Shown here: one piece after another, positions 1 to 9,905 of the stretch
Position numbering within the stretch: position 1 is the first letter of the stretch
Layout: every line of letters begins with the position of its first letter
Assembly: GCA_032718475.1 (NCBI GenBank)
Contig: JAUCBJ010001637.1
Span: 1-46,219 of the forward strand
Length of the DNA stretch: 46,219 bases
Reading direction: 5' to 3'
Source: Nemertoderma westbladi
Taxonomy: Eukaryota; Xenacoelomorpha; Nemertodermatida; Nemertodermatidae
Notes under the pieces: generated by a model
Database searches by the model: none
The model's input: the letters and a program-made list of their open reading frames with translations, nothing else
Told to the model about the DNA's origin: nothing
Position numbers and translations under genes: made by a program

Positions 1-289
1 CTAACAAAGGGTTAGAATTCTGGTTCTTACAACGGACAGGGTACTACGGTATTTGAAATAATAAGTAGTAGTAAATATACTGTACTGTCCAGATAGGAAA
101 ATACCACCGCCTGACGACCTATAACCGTATCGCTATAGGTACTACGTTATGTATCACGGATTGTTCCTACCCAGAAGCTAATAGAGCTAACGAATGTGCC
201 TATCAACCACTTTACAACACAAATATACTGCCTACACTAATTACTTCGGAAAGCACTGTACACTAAACCCTAAATTAGGTACAAGTACC
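1..289. other. Unassigned flank outside the left inverted repeat
   Basis: No coding similarity, RNA gene or repeat recognised on either strand. Read on the minus strand it does not continue the HECT-like frame that breaks off at 3787, so it does not look like the missing end of that gene displaced by the inverted-repeat unit. Confidence 0.4.
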
Positions 290-1472
290 GGTATAACAAA
301 TAATCAGTAGTTAAATATACTTGAACAGTTAAAAGAACCACGGCATCTGCTGGAGTGACCGAAGCACAAAATCTCCAGTCTTTACCTACGCCAAGCAGCC
401 CTGATGTAGTACCGGGGTTAGTTTAACTATAACGGTATGTATAACAAGCACAATTACTGTAGGAATAAACTTGGGGACATGAATGTTGCGAATAATCGCA
501 TAAACTCTGAATAATAAATATTACGCTACCCGCACAGAATACTCAAACAAATACAAACCAAACGCTGGCAGACTACTATTAAGCCTAAACAAACTACAGT
601 ATGTGCAGATTCTGAAACTGTTAGTTAGTATGCGTTCTAACACGGTAGTACGACTTACTCTTTAAGAGGGGATTGACCTTACCGCTTATGGCTGCCCCAA
701 CTTACTAACGGCACTTGATCAGACCAACTCTACACACGCAGCAATCCCTTCAGACCTAAAAATAGCTAGACAACAATCCAGCCTACAAATATTTAAGTAA
801 TAACTATTACGGTACCTGAACAGACCACACAAACAAACTCAGGCTAAAACACTGGCAGACTACGATCAAGCCTAGATAAACTACAGTATATGCAGACTCT
901 GAAACTGTTAGTTAGTATGCGTTCTAACACGGTAGTACGACTTATTCTTTAAGAGGGGATTGACCTTACCGCATATGGCTGCCCCAACTTACTAACTGCA
1001 CTTTATCAGACAAACTCTACACACGCCGTAATCTCTCCAAACTCAACAACAGTCAGACAGCAGCTCAGCCTACAATTATCTGAACAATCTGAGCAGGGTC
1101 ACACGCCTTCTGCTCAATATTAGCCTACTAGGAAATAAAACCGACAGAAATAGGTAAAATCTCAATAAAAATTCAGGGCTGCAGTCCCTGATTAAGTACT
1201 AAGACCTACCAGTATACAATAATCAAAATCGAATAATACTAAATGTACTTGTACAGCAGTACCGGTACCGGTGATGACAGTTAGGCCTACTGACCTACAG
1301 AAGCACCGGTTCAGTTTTACCAGTCACTACGGTATTTTGCAACCCTATTGCCTACTGCAATAAGAGATTAAACTGTTACTGTTCGCGCTTTTGAAGACCT
1401 TTAGCAGTTTAACCTGCCAAAATTTATATGTCTTTTAGTTAATTAAAACCACTTTAGCATACGACAATATTT
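290..1472. repeat. Left arm of a ~1.17-kb inverted repeat
   Basis: Read as reverse complement, this segment matches 2647-3811 over nearly its whole length, with scattered substitutions and small indels. Outer ends match as 'aaataatcagtagttaaa' here against 'ttaactactaattattt' at the far end. Inner ends match around 'gcaggttaaact' (2699) and its complement near 1410. The arms diverge beyond about 1475 and 2645. Long inverted repeats around an unrelated centre fit a foldback-type DNA transposon or a MITE-like unit. I could not recognise a family or a clear target-site duplication. Confidence 0.8.
510..1085. repeat. 287-bp tandem duplication inside the left arm
   Basis: Two head-to-tail copies (about 510-797 and 798-1085). 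The shared core includes 'gttagttagtatgcgttcta' and 'gaggggattgaccttaccgc'. The marker 'ctacagtat' starts at 594 and again at 881, a 287-bp period. The copies differ at many positions, so the duplication is not recent. Confidence 0.85.
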
Positions 1473-2646
1473 TATGCTAATACGCAAAACACTAGCCGAA
1501 GTCAGCCCATGCGCGATCATTCACCCGATGGATCTACACCCGGGAGACTGAATTCGGATGCTTAAATTTTATTATTGCAGTGTAAGGTTGCAGTGTATAC
1601 CTACTGTATTATTCGATAGATCGTTAATAATTAATCTCTGACAGATATTATTGGCTTTCGGGAAATATTAACAGTTCCTTTAGGACGTGGCGCTTTATCT
1701 ATTTAAACAGAACTAAGACTTATACTAAACGCAACGATACTGCTTATGATTGAAGTATAAAGCATATTCTTTAGGAAATACTTTGTTACCAATCACAATC
1801 ATACACACTATTCTGCCGACCGTCAGTATATTTGATCACACATAAAGAGAGCAGCAATTGACTCACATAGGGTCTGCTAAATAACATTGGATTCAATACA
1901 CACCACATTAATATAAATCGCAATTGTTATGTATAGCCGGTCTCTCTAACCTGTAGTGTATCAAGAAAATTGGGAATTTGGGTGATTTATCCGTATTATC
2001 CAAAGAGCAATATTTCCATCAACAAATAGGTACAATTAATAACTGACGGTAAAATAACAGTACAAACAATATGATTAATGCAATTAAATTAAGTGAGCAT
2101 GTTAATTAGTGAGTTATTGAGGATTCGTTAAGGTAACAGTTTATACTTTCGATAATTTAAGCAGTTTTACTAGAGTTCTTCCCAAAAAGCCGGTGTTTCT
2201 GGCTTAGACAGCAATAACAACAAAGTATCAAGTAAAAAACAGTAAGACTGAACACTCTCCTTATGATCGGCTGAAAAGCTACACGTCGACAGGAAAAATC
2301 GCTCTGATTGGCTCAAGCCAAACAAAGAACCATGCGTCCAATGGCTGTTTCCATGTCAGCAACCAGCTGTTAGATGTCGTAATATGAATCATCACGGCTA
2401 AGCTGTGAAAGGTAGTTGGTGCATTACAGGTTTTTTGCCTTACCATGTCCGCCAAAACACGTATACAGCAGAATGACTTTTATGTCCGTTAAAACACCTG
2501 TAACGGTACCTTGCGGGCGAGGGGAATATATATACAGTTAGAGAACCTTTTTAGAGTATTCCAGCGCCTGGGGGGAAACTGGATTGCGAAGCAAAAGGGG
2601 CCAGTTATATCCCACAGAAGCTTTTACAGCTAATGTAGTGTATCAA
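1473..2646. other. Spacer between the inverted-repeat arms
   Basis: No reading frame of useful length and no recognised RNA gene. There are scattered promoter-like words: 'gattgg' near 2307, 'ccaatgg' near 2338 and 'tatatata' near 2527. These are too short and too far from any gene to call a promoter. It may be the body of a non-autonomous element whose ends are the two arms. Confidence 0.4.
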
Positions 2647-3811
2647 ATACTCGTCATAAGCTAAAGAATATATATCATCTAAAAGACATCCTAATTTGGC
2701 AGGTTAAACTGTCAAAGGTCTTAAAAGCGCAAACAATAACAGATATTGCTTCTGGATTGCGGTGTAAGCAATCTAGTCGAAAGTACCGGTCGACCGGTAA
2801 CCAGTAGGCCTGACTGCCTGATCATCCGGACCGGTACCTACAACAGTACAGGTACAGCAGTATTATTCGATTTGATTATTATATGCCGGTAGGTCTTAAT
2901 AATTAATCGGGGACGCCTGGTTTTTATTGGGATTTTACTTAGGCCTATTTCTGTCAGTTTTATTTATTTGTAGGCCAGTATTGAGCAGAAGGCGTGTAAG
3001 CCTGCTCAGATTGTACAGATAATTTGTAGGCTTGACTCTTGGCTAACTGTTGATTAGGTCTGAACGGATTGCAGTGCATGTAGAGTGTATGTCCGATAAA
3101 GAACGGTTAGGAAGTAGGGGCAGCCATAGCTGTAAGGTAAACCCCCATCTAAAGAATAAGTCGTACTACTGGGTTAGAACGCATACTACTTAACCATTTC
3201 GGAGTCTGCATGTCCTGTGGTTTATTTAGGCTTGATAGTAGTCTGCCATCGTTTAGTCTGTACTTTGTTTGTGTAGTCTGTACGGGTAGCGTATAATTTT
3301 ATTTAGATAATTTGTAGGCTGGATAGTTGTCTGGCTGCTGTTGGGTTTGAGGAAATTTCGGTGTGTGTAAAGCATCTGTCCGATAAAGAACGGTTAGGAA
3401 GTAGGGGCAGCCATAGCTGTAAGGTAAACCCCCATCTAAAGAATAAGTCATACTACTGGGTTAGAACGCATACTACTTAACCATTTCGGAGTCTGCATAT
3501 ACCGTAGTTTGTTTAGGCTTGATAGTAGTCTGTCAGTATTTGGTCTGCATTTTGTTTGAGTAGTTTGTACGCGTAGCGTAATATTTATTATTCAGAGTTT
3601 ATGCGATTATTCGCAACATTCATTCCCCAAGTTTGTTCCTACAGTAATTGTGTTTGTTATACATACCGTTATAGTTAAACTAACCCCGGTACTACATCAG
3701 GGCTGCTCGGCGTAGGTAAAGACTGGTGATTTTGTGCACCGGTCACTCCAGCAGATACCGTGGTTCTTTTGGCTGTTCAAGTATTTTTAACTACTAATTA
3801 TTTGTTTATAA
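2647..3811. repeat. Right arm of the ~1.17-kb inverted repeat
   Basis: Reverse-complement partner of 290-1472. It carries the matching internal duplication: 'gtccgataaagaacggttag' starts at 3091 and again at 3378, again a 287-bp period. Its outer edge overlaps the 3' end of the minus-strand HECT-like frame, whose TAA stop (3787-3789) lies within the arm. Confidence 0.8.
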
Positions 3812-5679
3812 ATTGGTTTATAAATGAGTAGATCTATGGCTTGATCAGGAAACATAAGCATAGAGCTTAGAACACCATAACTTTGTAATCCTTCACGAAA
3901 ATTATTTATCTCTTCACTGATAGATCTAATCACTATGTGTCGGCAGAGAATGTTAATAACACTTACTTTGTCAGCTAAGCTGACCTTCGCCTTCAATAAA
4001 CCCATATCGAAACGGTCGAATGTTTCCAGCACATCTGAAAATGTTTTGTCATCTTCAGCATCTAACAGTGCCTGTAATTGTGCGGCACCTTCGTCTTTAG
4101 GGACTTCATCAATGGTGGGACTATATGGAAGACCCAGTATCGCTTTAGCGGCAGATATGGTGAAGCAGTGTGGTCCTGGCTCACCATTGATTAAAGCTAA
4201 TGCTGTAATGTGACCCATGTGTTTAAATTTACTCAAATCTTCCAAGTTGTGACGCAAGGTTATAAAGGGATAACTACCACGAATCAGACACGAAGGCTGG
4301 TAGCGGAAAAACTCTGTAAACATTTCATGAAGTGGTCCACTACCGACAGCTTTTTCTCCAATAAAGTTGACCATTATATTTGGTGTCTTAATAACTTCTT
4401 CCTCCATGAATTCGTAAATACTCTCGCTAACTCGACTCCTTGGGATATCGATCACCACATAAGCATCATCGAAATGTTTCCAAGCTAATAAACTCGATTT
4501 CAACGTTTCCGTTAATGTTTCCGTTTCCGTTTCCGTTTCCGTTAATGTATCCTTCACACTGAATGTAATGCCTTGCAAAGAAGAAACTTCGTTACTACCT
4601 GAAGCTTGAACTGAACACATGTTAACATTAACTACCTCAGCAGATTGCGAACCACCCTCTAAAACATCATCTAAAACATCATCTTCATCATGTTGATTTG
4701 AAAGGACATCACTACAGGAAGTTTGGACAGAAGACATGTCAACATTAACAAGATCAATAATATTATTATTAATATTATCCAAGTGGGCAATGCGTCGACT
4801 AGCGAGTTCCTCACGGGATAATGGAGTAGGCTGAGATAGCCAAACAGCTTCTTGTAAGCATTCTGTTAGCGAATCGTCAGGCGATTTCAAACGATCAACC
4901 TCTTCCGATACGGTAAATTCAATATAATTTGCACAACTGAGACAAACAGATTCACTACGTGGCCGAGTTTTGTAACATACTGGGCACATTAAACGTCGAC
5001 CATCAGAATTCTCGATAGGTACTGGTATTATCGGCTGATTATCTGTAGAAGCACTGATCAATGATGATGAATCACTATTCAATGTTGCGTCTATATTTGG
5101 TTTCGGGTACCCAATAACAATGGGGCGAATGCGCCAGGACTCAACACATCTCTGAGCACAGTACTCTCACAAACTACCATATACGGCTAAATCATCATTG
5201 TCCTGATTCACTAAGGTAAAGTGATGGTACTGGGACCTGGCAAATGGTAGTTCCAGTTGACGTAATTGCTTGTTTTCACCGTTTGGGAATATAATAGAAA
5301 CAACTTCTTTAATTGTGTCTTCAACACTTGCATCCATTTGAACTGTAATTCGTAATTTCGATCCTTCACCCAACAGGTTCCGAATAAGCTGAGGACGACC
5401 ACGCTCATGACAAAGTTTAAAAGTGAACGTCACATAACTGTACTTCGCCATTCCACGTCCACTGCTTTTACCACTATTTTTTAGTCGTCTTATAGATTTT
5501 CCAATGCCTGGACGATTGAAACATATGGGATGTTTGGAACCAGTGTCTATAGACCTGGACGCACTTTCACTCCCAGATGTTTGGGCACCACCACCACCAC
5601 TAATATGTTGGTTGATTTCCTCCATCACCCCAAACATTTCCCGACGAACATTTTCAAATAGTGTCCTCCTTGAAGCCAT
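3787..5679 (-). CDS. HECT-like (G2E3-like) protein, one in-frame TGA, truncated C-lobe
   Basis: A single minus-strand frame runs from ATG at 5679 to TAA at 3787, about 630 codons, broken only by TGA at 5167-5169 (codon 171). Codons 1-170 are basic and Ser/Gly-rich at first, then a compact globular stretch. After the stop the frame stays open: a C-x2-C-x10-C-x2-C zinc-ribbon-like motif (codons about 232-249), an acidic low-complexity linker, a Thr-Glu repeat coded by tandem GTTTCC hexamers (4504-4545), then a stretch resembling the HECT N-lobe, with 'GEKAVGSGPLHEMF' and 'ALINGEPGPHCF'. HECT ligases transfer ubiquitin through a Cys in the C-lobe; the frame ends before one is reached, at the edge of the inverted repeat. 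From memory, similar G2E3-like genes are repetitive in invertebrate and fish genomes. A potential 87-nt intron (5177 to 5091) would remove the TGA in frame. Either a decayed copy or an unusually spliced, truncated one. Confidence 0.6.
4504..4545. repeat. GTTTCC hexamer tandem within the HECT-like gene
   Basis: Tandem 'gtttcc' words with 'gttaat' variants on the plus strand. On the coding minus strand they give an in-frame Thr-Glu/Leu repeat. Because the unit is six bases, gains and losses keep the frame. Confidence 0.8.
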
Positions 5680-6040
5680 GTACGTACAGTTCTGGGTCCA
5701 GGTATAAGAATATATGTAGGCCTGTGCTATTCACTATTCTACTGTATAACGTTCTACTGTAAGCTAGGCTACTACGGTATATTCAATCCACCGCTATAAA
5801 TGACAAGACAAAAATGTCATTATAACTACTGTAACCAGAGAGATTACCAAAATACATGCCCGCAAACAGGAACGACCTATTCGTTACTGACAGGGACGTA
5901 AACAAAACAATTAGGTCTACTACCGGACCGGACTAACACTGTACAGCCACAGTGAAAAGGGCCTATTGTCCCACTACTGTACATTACCACATCACTCTAC
6001 TGCATATGAATAGGAAATGAAACGAAAAGCCTGAAATCAC
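5680..6040. other. Upstream region of the HECT-like gene
   Basis: Directly upstream (minus-strand sense) of the ATG at 5679. No further coding segment and no clear TATA or initiator recognised. Short stretches rich in 'ctactgtac' and 'accgg' resemble the other intergenic sequence of this window. Confidence 0.35.
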
Positions 6041-6041
6041 T

Positions 6042-6290
6042 TCATAAAGAATGAAAAAAATTTTTGAAAAAAATGAAAAAAAAATACTTAAAAAATGAAA
6101 AAAATACTTACTTTCGAAAAAAATGAAAAAAATACTTACTTTCGAAAAAAATGAAAAAAATACTTACTTTCGAAAAAAATGAAAAAAATACTTACTTTCA
6201 AAAAAAAAAATGAAAAAAATACTTACTTTCGAAAAAAAAATGAAAAAATACTTACTTTGGAAAAAAAATGAAAAAAATACTCGATAAAGT
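6042..6290. repeat. A-rich minisatellite, core atacttactttc
   Basis: About eight or nine copies of a roughly 28-30-bp unit made of two A-runs split by 'tg' and followed by 'atacttactttc'. Unit length varies through A-run slippage. Minus-strand reading gives a Phe/Ser-rich frame that is only a by-product of the T-runs. Confidence 0.85.
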
Positions 6291-7235
6291 AGTAAATGGC
6301 CGGAAATCACCACCGTAATATTATTATTACATATTTTAAATTTAATCGGACAGACCGACCAAACGCCTGGCAGACCAACAGATAGACGAGAGGTCGAGAT
6401 TGGTACCCGTATTCTAAGCTCGCTCATTTTCGTCGCTCGCCCCACAGTGTTAGTCAATTTAACTGGTGCTTGTCAGTTCTGTCACTGACCCTGTTGCCGG
6501 ATAGTGCCTCTGGTTGTTTAAGGGCTTCCGAAATAGTGACTCTAGTATTTTCAAGGCCCTTAAAATAGTCCGTAAAATTATTAGAATCACTATTCCCTGT
6601 CGCCATATCAGCCAGCATCAGCAATATGGCATTCTGAAATCAAGATGGCGCTGCTAGGTATCCACTTTAAAACCAATCAGGAGAGTGATTCTAGTAATTT
6701 TAAGGGCTCCTCCAAACAAAGACACAATTAAATATTCTGCATAATCTTGTAACACGTGTTAACTTTCGTCCCCCAACACGCCTCTGTAGCCTGCTTTTTT
6801 TTTTTTTTACCAACCTGCTTCTTTAAATGGCAAATGGAATGGGACCAAACGCTCTTTGGGACCTGTACAAAACATAATATAATACTGCGTATGTACAAAA
6901 ACAGTCCAGTCGGCCGAAACCGGAGGCGACCCGAAGGCTCCTCTTTCGATAGCTGCTACCCGAGGGTAGGGGTGGGCGCTACTCCTATCCCAAGCATGCA
7001 CTGTAGTTCGCAAAGTTTCATAGTGAAACTCTAATATAATATAATATAATAACTATAAAAGTCAACTTCTTCGGCCGTTAGGCCGAATACGTACATAATC
7101 TGACCACTTATTTCCAGGCGGTCCCCCCAGAACTATACTCCCCGGAGGAAACTACATTACTCATTTAGCCACCATTTAATGATGTAAGGCAGAAATGCGC
7201 CCGGGATATACTGATTATATAATATAATTAATTAA
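6291..7235. other. Intergenic stretch with promoter-like words and a direct repeat
   Basis: No gene supported. 'gtgactctagtattttcaag' near 6536 recurs imperfectly as 'gtgattctagtaattttaag' near 6687, about 150 bp apart. Between them are a YY1-type word 'caagatggcg' near 6643 and 'ccaatcag' near 6673. A T-run lies at about 6797-6808 and an AT microsatellite at 7032-7051. 'cctctgtagcctgct' near 6781 resembles the tract before the otubain exon 2 acceptor. Confidence 0.4.
7032..7051. repeat. (TAATA)n microsatellite
   Basis: Four tandem 'taata' pentamers in an AT-rich stretch. Confidence 0.8.
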
Positions 7236-7400
7236 AGAGGCTTACACGCTTACAAGGCATTTGTGAGGCCTCTGCTTGAATATTGTACTGTAATCTGGTC
7301 ACCTCGTCAGAAGTACAATATCAAGCTGGTTGAAAGAGTCCAGCGTTACTACACTAGAAGGCTTTTTGCGCGATGCAATTTGTGTCACCTAAATAATAAT
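7236..7400 (+). pseudogene. Non-LTR retrotransposon RT C-terminal region, first fragment
   Basis: From about 7236 the plus-strand frame reads as the region after the reverse-transcriptase core of CR1/Jockey-type elements, with the typical 'AYKAFVRPLLEYCTVIWSP' (7248 on) and 'KLVERVQRYYTRRLF'. Similarity stops near 7395-7410 in AT-rich sequence. The frame is closed by TAA just upstream (7233), so the copy is 5'-truncated. The rest of the C-terminus reappears at 8483-8687 in the same orientation, which makes this one element split by an insertion or rearrangement. No active protein is expected. Confidence 0.8.
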
Positions 7401-7514
7401 TATCTTATACTGTATATATATATCTAGTCTATATAGACAGACAGACAGAGTGATAATATAGTAATAAATAATATCTTTTAAGCGGTAATATGGAGTTCCA
7501 GGGGCGATAAGGTT

Positions 7515-7602
7515 CTGCTTCGCCCATACTGGCCTACTCTGCCAACCGCACCCTTCTGCTGCTTCGCCCATACTGGCCTACTCTGCCAACCGCACCCTTC
7601 TG
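7515..7602. repeat. 44-bp tandem duplication
   Basis: Two identical adjacent copies beginning 'ctgcttcgcccatactggcc' at 7515 and 7559. Identity of the copies suggests a recent event. It is followed by an 11-base C-run at 7615-7625. Confidence 0.9.
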
Positions 7603-7735
7603 CCCCCCACACCACCCCCCCCCCCTCCGTAATCGTTTATAAATTTAATGGAGATTTTAGGAAGAGCCTCGCCCAACCACAGCAAACACAATGCCTTATC
7701 ATACCATGCAAGGCCGGAATTGCATTATGATACAG

Positions 7736-8035
7736 ACTTACTACTACTATGTACTACTAGGTCGAGCGAACTCGGTCAGTGGAAATGAGATCCTTCCAGG
7801 CTTCCCGATTCTCCATAGTTGTCGCAATTTCGTTTCTCCCAAGTTCAGTATCCCTTTCAAGTTGATCTATATATGTTATGGCCGGTCGTCCACGACTACG
7901 CTTTCCATGAGTTGGTTGCCAGAAAAGTAGATCTGGTATGACCTCGTCTTTACTTCGCCAGCAGTGCCCACTGAATCTTAATCTGCGTTCACGGAGGGTG
8001 GTTGATACAGGTGGTATTGACTTATTACATGATTT
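7736..8035 (-). mobile_element. 3' end of a non-LTR retrotransposon (5'-truncated copy 1)
   Basis: On the minus strand, from about 8035 down, the frame reads as the extreme C-terminus of an endonuclease/reverse-transcriptase polyprotein: 'LRERRLRFSGHCWRSKDEV', then 'HGKRSRGRPAITYIDQL' and a terminal acidic/Trp segment, stop near 7757. A short 3' UTR ends in a GTA-rich tail (plus strand 'tactactactatgtactac', 7739-7757). Short 3' UTRs with microsatellite tails fit RTE-like or related elements; I cannot fix the clade. The same end is found at 45,970-46,219 in the same orientation. Confidence 0.8.
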
Positions 8036-8287
8036 GATACAGGTGATACAGACTTGTTTGAAGATAAAAATTATCATTTAAGCTAAATTTGTTTTAGAAT
8101 CGTTTATATTTTCAAAAACAACTGCATTTTCGTTTAAACTACAGTATAATCGGAAAATACATAACTAAAAAGTTGTTTGATTTTCGACATTAAAAGCAAA
8201 TAAAAATTCACACTAAATCAGCAATTTAAAATATGATACACCAACTTACACGATGTCCCGGAATATAGTGTCTTAATTCAGTGACCA

Positions 8288-8312
8288 CCCCCCCCCCCCC
8301 CCCCCCCCCCCC
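8288..8312. repeat. Poly-C run (25 C)
   Basis: Uninterrupted C homopolymer followed by 'tctatatatag'. Its exact length is likely to be uncertain in any assembly. Confidence 0.9.
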
Positions 8313-8482
8313 TCTATATATAGACTATAGATTTTTGAAAATCAAATCTCTGGAAACCAGACGACTCATTTTCGACTTACGTATGGTTTACAACATTTTC
8401 AATAAAAACGTCGCTCTTTGAGTTTCGTGATTTTTTTCAGCTGGCCAACTCAACCAATCTAAACGGTCGTAAACGTAAATCT

Positions 8483-8966
8483 AAACGTAAACGGTCGCCT
8501 AAGCGGTCATAACAAGAAACTATATGTTCAGTCTACCAGACTAGTTGTCTCTCATTACCGTTTTTCGAATCGTGTGGTGCAAATCTGGAACTCCCTGCCT
8601 TCTACTGTAGTGAACGCTGCCAGCTTATTTTCTTTTAACCGTGCAATAGCTGAGATTGATTTTAGCCATCTGTACAACTTTTATTAATTATTTTCAATAT
8701 CACATTACATTACACTGCACGAGCTTTAATTACAGTTTAATCATGGTTTTATTCTATTTTAACTTTTTAATTTTTAAAATAAATATATTTTTTAGACATA
8801 TAGTCAGCACCCAATAACTCTCGCCACCAGTAAGAGCAAATTGCCTTGGTGGTTTCTCCCTCCAACATTTTATTGTGCAATTACGTTATTTAAAACATCG
8901 TGTTAAACCGTTTATTTTAATTTAATTTGTCGAACTGGAGTGAAAAATACGAAATACAATACAAGG
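8483..8966 (+). pseudogene. Non-LTR retrotransposon, last fragment of ORF and 3' UTR
   Basis: The plus-strand frame from about 8483 to TAA at 8685-8687 gives the classic C-terminus 'GHNKKLYVQSTRLVVSHY' then 'FSNRVVQIWNSLPSTVV' and a short tail. This is the region that follows the 7236-7400 fragment in intact CR1/Jockey-type elements. About 280 bp of AT-rich 3' UTR follow, ending near 8966 in 'acgaaatacaatacaa', a tail style common in these elements. Together the fragments are one old, interrupted insertion. Confidence 0.75.
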
Positions 8967-9270
8967 TGGTAAAGTCGCACCGTATTTCACGCCGGTTTGA
9001 GTGAGAATATTTCCATGAAAGAGCTAAGCTATTGCATGTATTGCGTAAAATATGAAACGAGAACCTGGAAGGAAAGTGAAATACGGGAACTTTTTAAACT
9101 TCGCCTGTGACACAGGCGATGCCGTCCAACAGGAAATCTGTTAGACAGTAAATCAGTATAATAAACCAGTTAGGCCAACCGCCGGTTACTGCTCACCGGT
9201 ACTAGGTTAACCGGTACTGTTGCTCCAGACAGCCAGACAGCAAGAGAAGAGAGCAGGTGTGTTGGGGCTT
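8967..9270. other. Region upstream of otubain, small inverted repeats
   Basis: No gene. 'ccgtatttcac' (8980-8990) and 'gtgaaatacgg' (9076-9086) form an 11-bp inverted repeat about 85 bp apart. 'tcgcctgtgacacaggcga' (9101-9119) is a 19-bp palindrome with one central base. ACCGGT words cluster at 9194-9216. Any of these could belong to the otubain promoter, but nothing in the sequence proves it. Confidence 0.4.
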
Positions 9271-9430
9271 GGGGGTGTAACTTTTGCGTAGAGGTATAGC
9301 CTACATAGAGGCTACATGTAGGTATGTGTAGCCTACATGTAGATGCACGTGTAGGGTGAATGTAGGTAGGTGTAGGGGGTGTAACTTTTGCGTAGAGGTA
9401 TAGCCTATATAGAGGCTACATGAAGGTAGG
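9271..9430. repeat. ~105-bp direct duplication
   Basis: 'ggggtgtaacttttgcgtag' followed by 'aggtatagcct' occurs near 9272 and again near 9377, each leading into 'agaggctacatg'. The interval is rich in 'gtaggt' words. It lies about 250-400 bp upstream of the proposed otubain start codon. Confidence 0.8.
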
Positions 9431-9670
9431 CAAAAGGAGCTACGCAAAAGATATACCCGGTGTGTTGCCATTTCTTGCCAATACTGCAGTAGACCTACCG
9501 GTACAGCGCTACAGCCAGACACAGCAGTGCGATACCGTTACCAGGTTACCGTCGTACATACTGACATAACTGCGTAATCCTGTAACCAGATAACTGTTAT
9601 ATTTTTGTGTAGGCCTATTATTGGCGTCTACCTACAGGTCTATCTGTATTTTGCTTTCATTTACTGCGCT

Positions 9671-9905
9671 ATGAATATCGCAAATGAGTGTGCCGTGGCA
9701 CCAGGGAAGTTTGAAGATGATTCCACCAAATGCAAACCATCAAAGGTAGGCATACAGGAAAACGGGGACCAAGAAGACATTCCGGTATCGGACGAATCAA
9801 ATCAGATGGAGAATGGGCCTGCCGGCACCTCGCCGCCCCTCATTTATTTTACCCCACCGGATGGATCGCCTGACGCACAGACTCTACCGGTGATACCTAT
9901 TTCAG
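9671..9905 (+). CDS. OTUB1: Otubain coding exon 1 (N-terminal extension)
   Basis: ATG at 9671 has G at -3 and is the first ATG of this frame after 9605. It encodes 78 residues plus one base, rich in Asp, Glu, Ser and Pro and without recognised domain. The donor is TTCAG|GTGGGT and leaves phase 1; joined to exon 2 it rebuilds a GAT codon and runs straight into the conserved arm. The human protein has only about 25 residues before this point. The exon is supported by the in-frame donor, but a different first exon further upstream is not excluded. Confidence 0.7.

Larger units (their letters stand above)
7400..8482. other. Sequence interrupting the plus-strand non-LTR element
   Basis: About 1.08 kb separates the two pieces of the plus-strand retroelement. 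It holds a 44-bp tandem duplication, two C-runs (11 and 25 C) and the minus-strand 3' end of a different non-LTR family. Roughly 60 residues of the host element expected between the pieces are not seen, so an internal loss accompanied the insertion. Confidence 0.6.

Noticed and set aside
2300-2620. Small nuclear RNA gene or full promoter in the inverted-repeat spacer
   Set aside because: CCAAT and TATA words are present, but none of the U1, U2, U5 or U6 core sequences I know is found and no gene follows.
3935-4488. Two plus-strand frames of 92 codons
   Set aside because: They are opposite-strand shadows of the HECT-like gene, with no family resemblance of their own.
5167-5169. TGA as a selenocysteine codon
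   Set aside because: No redox-type context and no SECIS-like hairpin recognised downstream; the gene is already incomplete at its C-terminus.
6164-6457. Minus-strand frame rich in Phe and Ser
   Set aside because: Product of T-runs of the A-rich minisatellite; no conserved residues.
6756-7034. Overlapping frames on both strands
   Set aside because: Low-complexity and unsupported by any recognised domain; each mirrors the other.
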